Shown here piece by piece: positions 7,317-16,075 of a stretch of 16,075 nucleotides of DNA. The translations under genes were made by a program, and so were the position numbers. This DNA comes from Stramonita haemastoma (Eukaryota > Mollusca > Gastropoda > Neogastropoda > Muricidae), in contig CM060329.1 in NCBI GenBank assembly GCA_030674155.1, forward strand, positions 25,204,675 to 25,220,749, read 5' to 3'. Numbering within the stretch: the first letter of the stretch is position 1; the number at the start of each line of letters is the position of its first letter. Below the pieces are notes generated by a model. That model had not been told where the DNA came from and made no database searches. It saw only the letters and a program-made list of their open reading frames with translations.

Positions 7317-7386
7317 TACATTAAAAGCTGGCTGGTTTTTCACATTGTGCATACATTAAAAGCTGGCTGGCTATTCACATTGTGCA
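7317..7386. repeat. 35-bp tandem duplication
   Basis: Two adjacent units of TACATTAAAAGCTGGCTGG plus CACATTGTGCA (7317-7351 and 7352-7386) differ at two positions. Confidence 0.92.
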
Positions 7387-7559
7387 TATAGCGTGTGTAC
7401 AAGACTTTTCATGTCAATGGAAGCTATGGGAAAGGGGCTGGTAAAGTTAACGGTGGACCATTATGGGTTACAGCAGACATTAAAAAAAAACATTTTGAAA
7501 GGTGAAAAAATCGGGGAGTGGAAGGGAATGGAGAGGGGATGTGTGGGATGGTGGGGCGT

Positions 7560-7577
7560 GGGGGGGGGGGGGGGGGG
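7560..7577 (+). repeat. Poly-G run (18 G)
   Basis: Homopolymer within a GGGG-rich neighbourhood (7525-7590). Length is likely uncertain in assembly. Flanking open frames rich in Gly or Pro are artefacts. Confidence 0.9.
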
Positions 7578-7803
7578 AGGAGAATGGGGATTCTGTTGTT
7601 GTTAAACCATGGCCTCCAGTCCCACAGTTCCCATATCTGAACACAGAGCTACAGCTTTCACCGAGCACTGGTCCATGGAAACGATTTGAAGCCAGTTATG
7701 TCAAGAGGAAGCCGCGGAGTGGAAAACATAGAGAAGGGAAAGAAGAGAGGATATAGAGCAAGACGGTCAATACCCATTCAATACAGACTGGCGACATAAT
7801 ACA

Positions 7804-7900
7804 CATATCAATACCAGAAAATAAATATATAGTTTAGTACATAACAATACCGGAAAATACATGTACAGTTTAGTACATATCAATACCAGAAAATAAATAA
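7804..7900. repeat. 36-bp tandem repeat, about 2.7 copies
   Basis: Units begin at 7804, 7840 and 7876 with CATATCAATACCAGAAAATA-type sequence and end TTTAGTA; the middle unit differs at several positions and the third is partial. It precedes the L2-like LINE. Confidence 0.88.
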
Positions 7901-7983
7901 TAATGGTTAGGCAGAATCTTATTACTGAAATTAATTTTTTGATACATTTTCTCATTCTAAATATTTCATTTCATTCTCATTCA

Positions 7984-8716
7984 CAAAATAAGTTACAGCT
8001 AAATGCAGATAAAACTGAAGCCATGCTGGTAGGCACCAAACACAAACTTTCTTCCATTAACTACAGCTTCAGTAGAATTCGGCAATACTTCAGTCACTCT
8101 TTCCACTGTTGTGAAGTATCTAGGGGTTGTTATCGACAACACACTATCCATGCAAAAATTCATCACCCAGACCTGCCAGTCATGCTACTATCAATTAAGA
8201 CGTATTAGTGCAGTTCGAAAGTACCTGTCCACTGATGCAACATCTAAACTCGTCACGTCTCTGATTCTTTCACGTCTCGACTATTGCAATTCTCTTTTGG
8301 CTGGTCTGCCAGCATCATCTATCCACTCCCTTCAACGTATACAAAACTCTGCAGCTCGACTGGTCCTCAGAAAGAAAAAATCTGAGCACATTACTCCTCT
8401 CTTGCAATCTCTCCACTGGCTGTCTGTGCCGCAGAGAGTAAACTATAAGATCAGTACTCTCTGTTATAAATGTCTTCACAAAACAGCACCCTCCTACCTC
8501 TGTGAATGTCTTTACCCGTACACTCCTCGTTCCCTCCGCTCTGCTGCAGATACCCTGCGCTTACAAATACCTAGATTCAATCAATCCACCGTCGGCCGTC
8601 GCGCTTTCTCTGTTTCTGGTCCAGTGATCTGGAACGATCTCCCTCTCTCCCTTCGTAAAAAGCCTACCTATGACACATTTAAATCCAGCCTCAAGACACA
8701 CTTATTTCAAAGCTAA
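7984..8716 (+). pseudogene. L2-like reverse transcriptase C-terminal fragment
   Basis: The frame NKLQLNADKTEAMLVGTKHK (from about 7984) shifts near 8060-8070 into the frame carrying EFGNTSVTLSTVVKYLGV. It then stays open to TAA at 8714. The stretch corresponds to the end of the RT domain and the C-terminal extension only. The frameshift and truncation show that it is non-functional. Confidence 0.85.
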
Positions 8717-8796
8717 GACTTTCCTATCCTGTTTCATCTTCTGCCCCTGCTCTCAACAGCCGAACTATCCACCACCCTGCCAAAGTGTTTAACGTC

Positions 8797-8798
<2 letters not shown>

Positions 8799-8888
<90 letters not shown>
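8799..8888. repeat. (TG)n microsatellite inside the L2-like 3' UTR
   Basis: About 45 TG units between the stop codon and the conserved L2-type terminal sequence. It must have expanded within, or been inserted in, the retroelement UTR. Confidence 0.95.
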
Positions 8889-8889
<1 letters not shown>

Positions 8890-9026
8890 TGTGTATTGAC
8901 TTCGTTAAAAATCTAAATTGTTGTTGGCTGCATGTGCAAGAATTGGTTGAATGCAAGCGCTTTGATTTGTTTTTGCAAGATATAGCGCTATATAAATTCC
9001 ATTTATTATTATTTATTATTATTCTG

Positions 9027-9554
9027 AGGGGTTCGAATATCACTTTCTGCTGGGTTCCATCTCACTGTGGTCTTTATTTCAATGAAAAAGTTGACAAAGC
9101 AGCCAAAAAGGCAGCAAAACATTCTAGCTGTTCAAATGTTTTAGACATTCCTCTTTCTCTCCATGAGGGTTATGCATTGCTTCAAAATGTTTGCTGGAAA
9201 CATGTAAAAAAGAAACATGAAGAGGCTGGCTATTCCCAGCATACTTGTTCAGTTCTTGATATTGAAAACATCCTTTGTACTCAGTACGGCTTTCAAAAAT
9301 CCAGTACTAGAAATATTGTTTCTCTAATCCACAGATTGAAATTAAATGCATTTCGAGCAAAATTTGCCAAAAATGTAAAATGTATATGCAGTGAAAAACT
9401 TTCCAATGTTCATGTTTTGTATCATTGTCAAGGTTTAAAAAAGTTCCTACCACCATTTCAAGATAAGTCACTGCAATAAGTGTTAAACAATCCAAAGTTA
9501 TTGTGTGAGATAGCATTGTCTCTGATGCGATCCCCAGTATTCTCTTTTTTATAA
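9027..9554 (+). pseudogene. RNase H and C-terminal fragment of an I-type LINE
   Basis: The frame reads SNITFCWVPSHCGLYFNEKV then DKAAKKAA, matching the RNase H block FxWVPSHxGxxxNExxDxxAK found at the C-terminus of I-clade and related LINEs. It continues LIHRLKLNAFRAKF and CICSEKLSNVHVLYHC, a degenerate zinc-knuckle-like C-x2-C...H-x4-C segment. An in-frame TAA at 9477-9479 interrupts it. After that stop, VLNNPKLLCEIALSLMRSPV still looks coding until TAA at 9552-9554. The N-terminal part of RNase H (including the first catalytic Asp) and everything upstream is absent, and the fragment begins right after the ATT tail of the L2-like element. Confidence 0.8.
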
Positions 9555-9884
9555 AGTACTACTGTGAAGATTGTGAAATTATAACACCCTACTGTGGCAA
9601 TGTACTTTTTGCTTTATTCATGGCAGCCTTTACATGTAGTGTGCAATTGTTCATCTTACAGTTTCAGATTTTAAAGTTCTCTATTGTTCGATTGTTTTTG
9701 TTATTATTTGCATTTCTTATGCCATGTTTTGCAACATTCTTGTTGTATAGTTTTGTAATCAGTCTTCTTATGTACATAATTACCAACACACTTTTTATAA
9801 AAACCCTTATCTCTTTATTGCCCCCCCCCCCTCCTCCCTCGTCTAATATCACTTTAAGTGTACAGACGTAAAATCAAAGATACA
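9555..9884 (+). other. Probable 3' UTR of the I-type LINE fragment
   Basis: AT-rich sequence with no coding motif that includes a poly-C run at 9821-9831 and ends CACTTTAAGTGTACAGACGT then AAAATCAAAG before the CATA array. The assignment rests on position after the RNase H fragment; one hydrophobic open frame within it is not supported as a gene. Confidence 0.4.
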
Positions 9885-10000
9885 CATACATACATACATA
9901 CATACATACATACATACATACATACATACATACATACATACATACATACATACATACATACATACATACACAATTACATACATACATACATAAATACATA
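9885..10000. repeat. (CATA)n microsatellite
   Basis: About 28 units of CATA/TACA with minor interruptions near 9971 and 9990. A related short CGTA/CATA array lies at 10205-10258. Confidence 0.95.
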
Positions 10001-10015
10001 CATATGTACACAAGC

Positions 10016-10200
10016 AGAACATCTTGCGCCCACGTTAAATCCTGTTCCGCATTTCGAAAGAGTAGGTCATTGTGTGCCCGTGGGAACAGATGGCAAAATT
10101 TACAAACTACATACACATGGGGATTGAATGTAAAGAAGTACATAAGTGCTTATTCCATTTTCCTCAATGCAAAAGGATAAATAAAAAAGATAAATAAAAA
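10016..10200 (+). mobile_element. SINE 3' half, copy A
   Basis: Runs ACATCTTGCGCCCACGTTAA, ATCCTGTTCCGC, GAGTAGGTCATTGTGTGC, GGAACAGATGGC, then GAAGTACATAAGTGCTTATT and an AAT-rich tail. It matches copy C (10520-10690). It lacks any tRNA-like head and starts directly after the CATA array. Confidence 0.8.
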
Positions 10201-10258
10201 ACATAAGTACGTACGTACGTACATACATTGGCCTACATACATACATACATAATCCACA
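10201..10258. repeat. CGTA/CATA short tandem repeat
   Basis: ACGTACGTACGTACATACAT followed by further CATA units after a short interruption. It separates SINE copies A and B. Confidence 0.85.
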
Positions 10259-10272
10259 CATGCATACATGAA

Positions 10273-10393
10273 CGTGAAGCTACTTTTCGTAAAGAGTAAG
10301 CCATCGTGTACTGGTGGCAACGGATGAAAAAAATTACGAAACTGCATATACACGGGGGACTGAATGCAAAAGAGCACACGACGAGTGCTTATT
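10273..10393 (+). mobile_element. SINE 3' half, copy B
   Basis: Diverged copy: CTTTTCGTAAAGAGTAAGCC, ATCGTGTACTGGTGGCAACG, GGGGGACTGAATGCAAAAGA, then CACGAGTGCTTATTCC shared across its right boundary. It runs directly into copy C. Confidence 0.75.
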
Positions 10394-10690
10394 CCTTGAA
10401 ACGGGTTCGATTCCCGGTGGAGGAGATTTTTCTCCTGGAGCATCAGTGCCGACTCTCACTCTCCCCAAAGTCCTTCGGATGGGACTATAAACCGAGGCCC
10501 CGTGTGCGAACGCACCAGAACATCTTGCCACACGTTAAATCCTGTTCCGCTTTTCGTAAGAGTAGGCCATTGTGTGCTGGTAGGAACAGATGGCATTTAC
10601 AAAACTGCATACATACAGGGACTGAAATGTAAAAAAAGCACATAAGTGCTTATTCCATTATCCTCGATATAAAATAATAGAATAAAAAAT
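10394..10690 (+). mobile_element. tRNA-derived SINE, copy C (most complete)
   Basis: It begins with GGGTTCGATTCCCGG; GGTTCGATTCC (10404-10414) is an exact tRNA B box (GGTTCGANNCC). No A box is visible, so the head is 5'-truncated. The central core CCTTCGGATGGGACTATAAA then CCGAGGCCCCGTGTGC (10471-10506) matches the body of the composite SINEs at 5082-5835. The 3' part (ACATCTTGCCACACGTTAAA to AAGCACATAAGTGCTTATTC) matches copies A and B and ends in AATAAATAAATA. The last ~60 bp matches the LINE-type tails at 6657-6718 and 11227-11290. It is not a functional tRNA gene. Confidence 0.82.
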
Positions 10691-10764
10691 AATCAATAAA
10701 TAAATAAATAAACATATAAAAAAAAGAATAAAAGGAATAAATAAAAAGCTAAAGACAAACTCAC

Positions 10765-10860
10765 CTTGTATCTAAAGGGGAGGGATCAGCGACAGACGAC
10801 AGAAAGCAGAAATGTTTTCGTTTTTCAGGGTGTTGATCCACTTTTCTGCTTTGGTGAAAT
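10765..10860 (-). other. Possible 5' UTR exon of the cyclase-like gene
   Basis: On the minus strand the sequence ends ...TTTAGATACAAG|GTGAGT, a near-perfect splice donor (exon end 10765). About 100 bp upstream lies TATAATAAGG (10893-10884), spaced suitably for a start site near 10860. No coding frame is needed. A possible acceptor at 6316-6315 would join it to coding exon 1. This rests on motif quality and position only; it could belong to another transcript or be chance. Confidence 0.35.
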
Positions 10861-10886
10861 GCCCGTGCACAAAACAGAACCGGCCT

Positions 10887-10893
10887 TATTATA
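10887..10893 (-). promoter_or_regulatory. TATA-like element (weak)
   Basis: TATAATA on the minus strand about 27-33 bp upstream of the proposed start near 10860. Supported only by spacing to the proposed 5' UTR exon. Confidence 0.2.
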
Positions 10894-11020
10894 TTCAAAG
10901 AAGGAGGACACACGCGCGTAAAACGTATTTTTTGTTTATGTGGTCTTAGAGCAAAGAGGGGGAAGTTGTGGGGGAAGGGGGGGTTGTTTGTTTGTTTGAT
11001 TTTTTTTTATCATCGATAGA

Positions 11021-11198
<178 letters not shown>

Positions 11199-11226
11199 CA
11201 AGGCAAGGCAAGGCAAGGCAAGGCAA
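11199..11226. repeat. (CAAGG)n pentanucleotide array, about 5 units
   Basis: Perfect AGGCA phase repeats between the GA tract and the retroelement tail. Confidence 0.92.
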
Positions 11227-11310
11227 AATATTTTATTCGAGGATAATAGATAAGCACTTGTGTGCTTTTTTACATCCAGTCCCCGCCCTTTTCAGGGATA
11301 CATCAAGTTG
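11227..11310 (-). mobile_element. Retroelement 3' tail, copy 2
   Basis: On the minus strand: AACTTGATGTATCCCTGAAA, AGGGCGGGGACTGGATGT, AAAAAAGCACACAAGTGCTT, ATCTATTATCCTCGAATAAA, then the GCCTT array. AAGCAC-ACAA-GTGCTT is a perfect 6-bp stem with a four-base loop. It may be the 3' end of the LINE whose coding region ends at 13000, on the same strand, but the intervening 1.7 kb is repetitive. Confidence 0.75.
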
Positions 11311-11349
11311 TAAAAATACTAAACAATAAAGCTTTATGCAAACCAGACA

Positions 11350-12948
<1,599 letters not shown>

Positions 12949-12999
12949 AGGGAGGGAGGAGGAGAAGGGGGAGAAGGAGAAGGGGATATAATTGGTTTA

Positions 13000-15805
13000 T
13001 TATTTTTGGTGCATCAAGTGGATTAGAAGGTGAATTTTGAAGGTTGTCAATGATTGATGCTCTTTAATTGAATCGGGAAGGGAGTTCCACAGCACAGGGC
13101 CTGAGTATAGTAAACTAGATTTAAACAAGTCTATTCTTGGGATTGGGACACTTGGCTTTTCAATATTTCTGAAATGATTCATTGCGAACTTATCTCTTAA
13201 GGATGTGGGGACAGCTCCTGCCATTATCTTAAACATAAAAATGTCTTTGTTATATTTTAGTCTTTGTTGTAGGGGGAGAATATTTAACTGGGTATAATCC
13301 ACTTCAAGTAAAGTTGTTTTCTTCAGGAGGATAAGTTTGAGAGCACGTTTATACAGACTTAGTAACGGTTTCATAGTGTTTGCACTGGCAGAATCCCATA
13401 GGGTTGAGGCATAGTCTATTGAGGATTGTATGTAAGCTTGGAAGAATAATTTCCTTGAATTGTGGTCAAGGAAATGTTTAATTTTAGTCAACTGGTATAC
13501 TCTTTGGGACAAATATTTGCATAGATGAGATATGTGGTAGAACCAGCTGAGATTTTCATCGATTGTTACTCCTAGAACTTTGTGATGAGAGGTTTGTTCA
13601 ATTGCTTCCTTTCTTATATGGATTGGAAACTGTTTATGAGGTAAATTTTGTCGCTTTTGTCTGGTGGTGATAAGCATGCATTTTGTTTTTTTGGGGGTGA
13701 ATAGACATATGGTTCAGTTCTGTCCATTTGACAAGATCATTGCAGCTTTGTTGTAATATGGTTGCAAGAGAGTCAATGTCGTTATGGCTTGTATGTATGG
13801 TTGTATCATCAGCAAATAGTTCACATTTAGATTTGATAAGTAGAGGAAGGTCATTTATGTATAAGGAAAAGAGAATAGGTCCTAGTATAGATCCCTGTGG
13901 TACTCCATAATGAATGGGTTTTAGATTGGATGTGGATGTAGTTGTTGAGACACACTGTTGTCTGTTTTTAAGATAAGAAGCAAGTAGTTCTAGACTATCT
14001 GATGATAGATTGTACAGTTCTAGCTTTCTGATGAGGAGTGTGTGGTCAATTGTATCAAATGCTTTTTTGAAATCTACAAATAATACTCCACAAAATTTGT
14101 TTTCATTAATGTTTGATAGCCAATTGTCTATGAGACTAGTCAGTGCAGTATGACATGAGTGATTTTGTCTGAATCCTGATTGATTAGGGTGAAGAAGGTC
14201 GTTAGTGTCTATATGACGGACTAAGTGTTTATTTATATGTTTTTCCAGGGGTTTTGAAAGGAGGGATATAATAGAGATTGGCCTATAATTTGAGGGATCT
14301 GAAGTGTCACCAGATTTGTGGATGGGGATTACTTTAGCAGTTTTGAAGGCATTGGGGAAATAGTTCTTTTCAAGACATTGGTTATATACATATGTTAGGG
14401 TGTCTGTGATAACTGGAGCTGACAGTTTCAGAATTCTGCTGTCTATTCCATCAAGACCTCGTGTCCTTGATTGTTTGAGGTGAATTAAATAATTATAGAC
14501 CTCAAAAACTGAAATGAATGGTATGTGAAGTTTTGACGGAATATGCTTGTCTTGGCAGTATTGTCTTAATGTGTTGAGGTTATTGGATTTTGAATCATCA
14601 TTGTTAACAACGTTAGTAGAGACGTTTATGAAATGATTGTTGAGTTGTTCAGCAGTAACATCTTTGATTACATTTGATTTGGAAGATGATTGTTTATTTG
14701 TTATTTGATTTATGGCCCTCCAAATAGTTTTTGAGTTTTGTTTGGAAGACAGTAAATCTTGGAAATATTTCTTTTTTTCTTGACGTTTCTGTGAGTTTAT
14801 GGCGTTTCGTAATCTATTTGACTCTTCATGATATTTATGTTTTTTTAATAAATCTCTAAGATAACATGCTTCTTCTAGTTCTTTTGTAATCCAAGGCGGT
14901 TTGGGGACATGTTTGACCCTTATGGTTTTAAGTGGAGCATGTTTGTTGTAGATTTCAGTGAAGGTTTTTATCCAGAATTCAATGGCCCTGTCTGGATCAG
15001 TAATGTTTAATGTTTCTGAGAGCATAGAGTTACTTAGATCAAGAAGGAAAAGCTGTTCATTAAATTTTGCAAAAGAACGATATGTTATGGTTTTATGTCC
15101 AGGTTTGGGAATTTTTGCTCCTTTTTTTGACCATGTAGTACAGACTGGGTAGTGATCGCTGCAGTTATAGACAGGGACACATGTTTCTATGATGTTTTTG
15201 GGATTTGATACGTAGATGTGATCAATTATTGTGCTTGAATTTGGTGTGACTCTCGTGGGTAAACTAACTAGTTGGTGAAGGTTGAATGAATTAGTAATTT
15301 GCGTCCATATATTATTTACTTTTGTTAAATCAATATTAAAATCACCTAGTAGTATTACTTCCCTGGATTCTAATAGAACTACATTCATCATTTCGTCAAA
15401 CTTGTCTATCCAATTTTTTCTTTCTGCTGGATTCCTATAGCAGAATCCCATTGCAATAGGTGGTGAACCTTTCATGGAGATTTCAAACCAGACAGATTCT
15501 ACATCACAATGTTCAAGATGAATGAGACGCTTGAATGTTATAGATTCACTAATGTATATGATGATTCCTGTTTCTTTTTGCCTTTGTGGATCCTTTCGTA
15601 TGATTTTATATCCTGGGATATATAAATCAGTGTCTACTATGTGTTTCGAGAGTCTTGATTCAGATAGCCCTAGTATGTGAAATGGTTTGCCATGGTTTCT
15701 AATAAGTGTTGATATGTCTTCAATTTTATTGACTGCATGATTTATATTTAAGTGACAAATTCGTAGGCCTTCCTTAGAGGGCCACGTGTTGTGTCTTGAA
15801 TGCAT
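13000..15805 (-). CDS. LINE ORF2: AP endonuclease + reverse transcriptase (one frameshift)
   Basis: The ATG at 15805 opens 723 codons. APE endonuclease: HLNINHAVNKIED (18-30), GLSES (46-50), LLGDFNID (152-159), SDHYPV (216-221). Reverse transcriptase: YRPISIISLLSKPLE (507-521), GFRQNHSC (544-551), VDFKKAFDTIDH (577-588), GVPQGSILGP (634-643) and the catalytic FADD (664-667). At plus-strand T7 13686-13692 one extra base shifts the frame. The correct continuation is the frame that carries KVLGVTIDENLSW, SIDYASTLWDSASAN and GPVLWNSLPDSIKE and ends TAA TAA at 13002. Rejoined, it would be about 930 residues, full length for this group. All catalytic motifs are intact, so the copy is young. The slip in a homopolymer could be a sequencing error or a real lesion. 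Confidence 0.9.
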
Positions 15806-15828
15806 CAGTTGTGTTGGTTTTTGCTGGA

Positions 15829-16075
15829 GATGTGATAATGTGTCCTAAGACAAGAAAAGGTGAAAATCAATTAGAGATGAATAGGAATAAAGGGTAGTGG
15901 GCACTCAATAGGGGTAAGGATGAAAGTAAGAAAAAAAGTGAAAAAACTAGACTGATTTTAGTTGCTCGATGTGATAATGTGTGTAAAAACTGGAAGGTGA
16001 CAATCAATGAGAGATAATTAGGAATAAAGGGGAGTGGGCACTCAATAGGAGGAAGGATGAAATGTAGGAAAGAAA
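15829..16075 (-). repeat. Tandem ~139-bp monomers upstream of LINE ORF2
   Basis: GATGTGATAATGTGT starts at 15829 and again at 15968, and both are followed by GGAATAAAGG, AGTGGGCACTCAATAGG and AAGGATGAAA-type sequence. The second unit is cut by the window edge. They lie just upstream of ORF2, where LINE promoters reside, so they may be 5' UTR promoter monomers. Confidence 0.82.

Larger units (their letters stand above)
7982..9022 (+). mobile_element. 5'-truncated L2-like non-LTR retrotransposon
   Basis: Contains the C-terminal part of a reverse-transcriptase protein: NKLQLNADKTEAMLVG near 7984, then in another frame VKYLGVVIDNTLSMQ through SLKTHLFQS, ending at the stop 8714-8716. The thumb and C-terminal region with LILSRLDYCNSLLAGLP, RIQNSAARLVLRKKK, LHWLSVPQR and FSVSGPVIWNDLP is typical of the L2/CR1 group. 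The 3' UTR holds a (GT)n tract and ends AAGCGCTTTGATTTG, AGCGCTATATAAATTCC, then a TTA/ATT trinucleotide tail, a hallmark of L2-type 3' ends. The APE domain, the RT palm and the fingers are missing, so the copy is dead. Confidence 0.88.

Noticed and set aside
7903..7983. Upstream half of the RNase H element left of the L2 insertion
   Set aside because: The frame there shows no RNase H or RT motif, so continuity could not be supported.
9620..9871. Small hydrophobic protein
   Set aside because: AT-rich sequence after a LINE fragment gives Leu/Phe/Ile by composition; there is no other support.
10394..10420. Functional tRNA gene at the exact B box
   Set aside because: No A box, acceptor stem or anticodon arm upstream; the sequence belongs to a repeated SINE.
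10903..10922. Coding exon upstream of the proposed 5' UTR exon
   Set aside because: No frame with family similarity; only the donor is convincing, so it is kept as non-coding.

Overview
The window looks like a repeat-laden piece of an animal nuclear genome, most probably a mollusc and perhaps a marine gastropod. The basis is split coding exons with GT-AG borders, long microsatellites, APE-type LINEs, modular tRNA/5S-derived SINEs and (AAGGC)n-tailed retroelement ends of a kind I associate with gastropods. The species cannot be fixed from sequence alone. There is no prokaryotic gene organisation.

One host gene is recognisable, on the minus strand. Four coding exons (6296-6100, 3573-3381, 2463-2325, 1770-1659) join in compatible phases. 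They encode a secreted member of the metal-dependent cyclase / kynurenine-formamidase-like family (KynB / isatin-hydrolase type): a signal peptide, the HxGTHxD metal-binding motif in exon 2, and C-terminal family blocks in exons 3 and 4. The last exon or exons lie beyond the left edge. Exon 4 carries an apparent one-base deletion in a G run and sits between two repeat arrays, so the locus is either a decaying copy or holds a local assembly error. A possible 5' UTR exon lies at 10765-10860.

Layout, left to right: a 50-bp minisatellite (1-501); a pentanucleotide YACAR satellite (502-1645); exon 4; ATC-type and CAGA/CAAA repeats (1786-2318); exon 3; an intron with a hairpin and a degenerate minisatellite (2600-3330); exon 2; an intron with a poly-C tract, a CAT repeat and two composite SINEs that join a tRNA-like A box to a 5S-rRNA-like segment (4741-6055); exon 1; GATA/GA/AAGGC repeats capped by a retroelement 3' tail (6459-6718); G-rich DNA; a 5'-truncated L2-like LINE (7982-9022) abutting an RNase H fragment of another LINE (9027-9554); CATA repeats and three SINE tails (9885-10690); the putative 5' UTR exon; a second GA/CAAGG/tail block (11021-11310); tandem AT-rich monomers separated by (AC)n (11350-12947); and a nearly intact LINE on the minus strand (13000-15805) whose upstream region holds tandem ~139-bp monomers.

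The main biological theme is retroelement modularity. SINEs share a central core while their heads differ, a SINE and a LINE-type tail share a 3' stem-loop, and most retroelement 3' ends run into simple-sequence arrays. I found no convincing novel enzymatic or defence system. The most unusual structures are the tRNA/5S hybrid SINE head and the conserved 3'-tail stem-loop.
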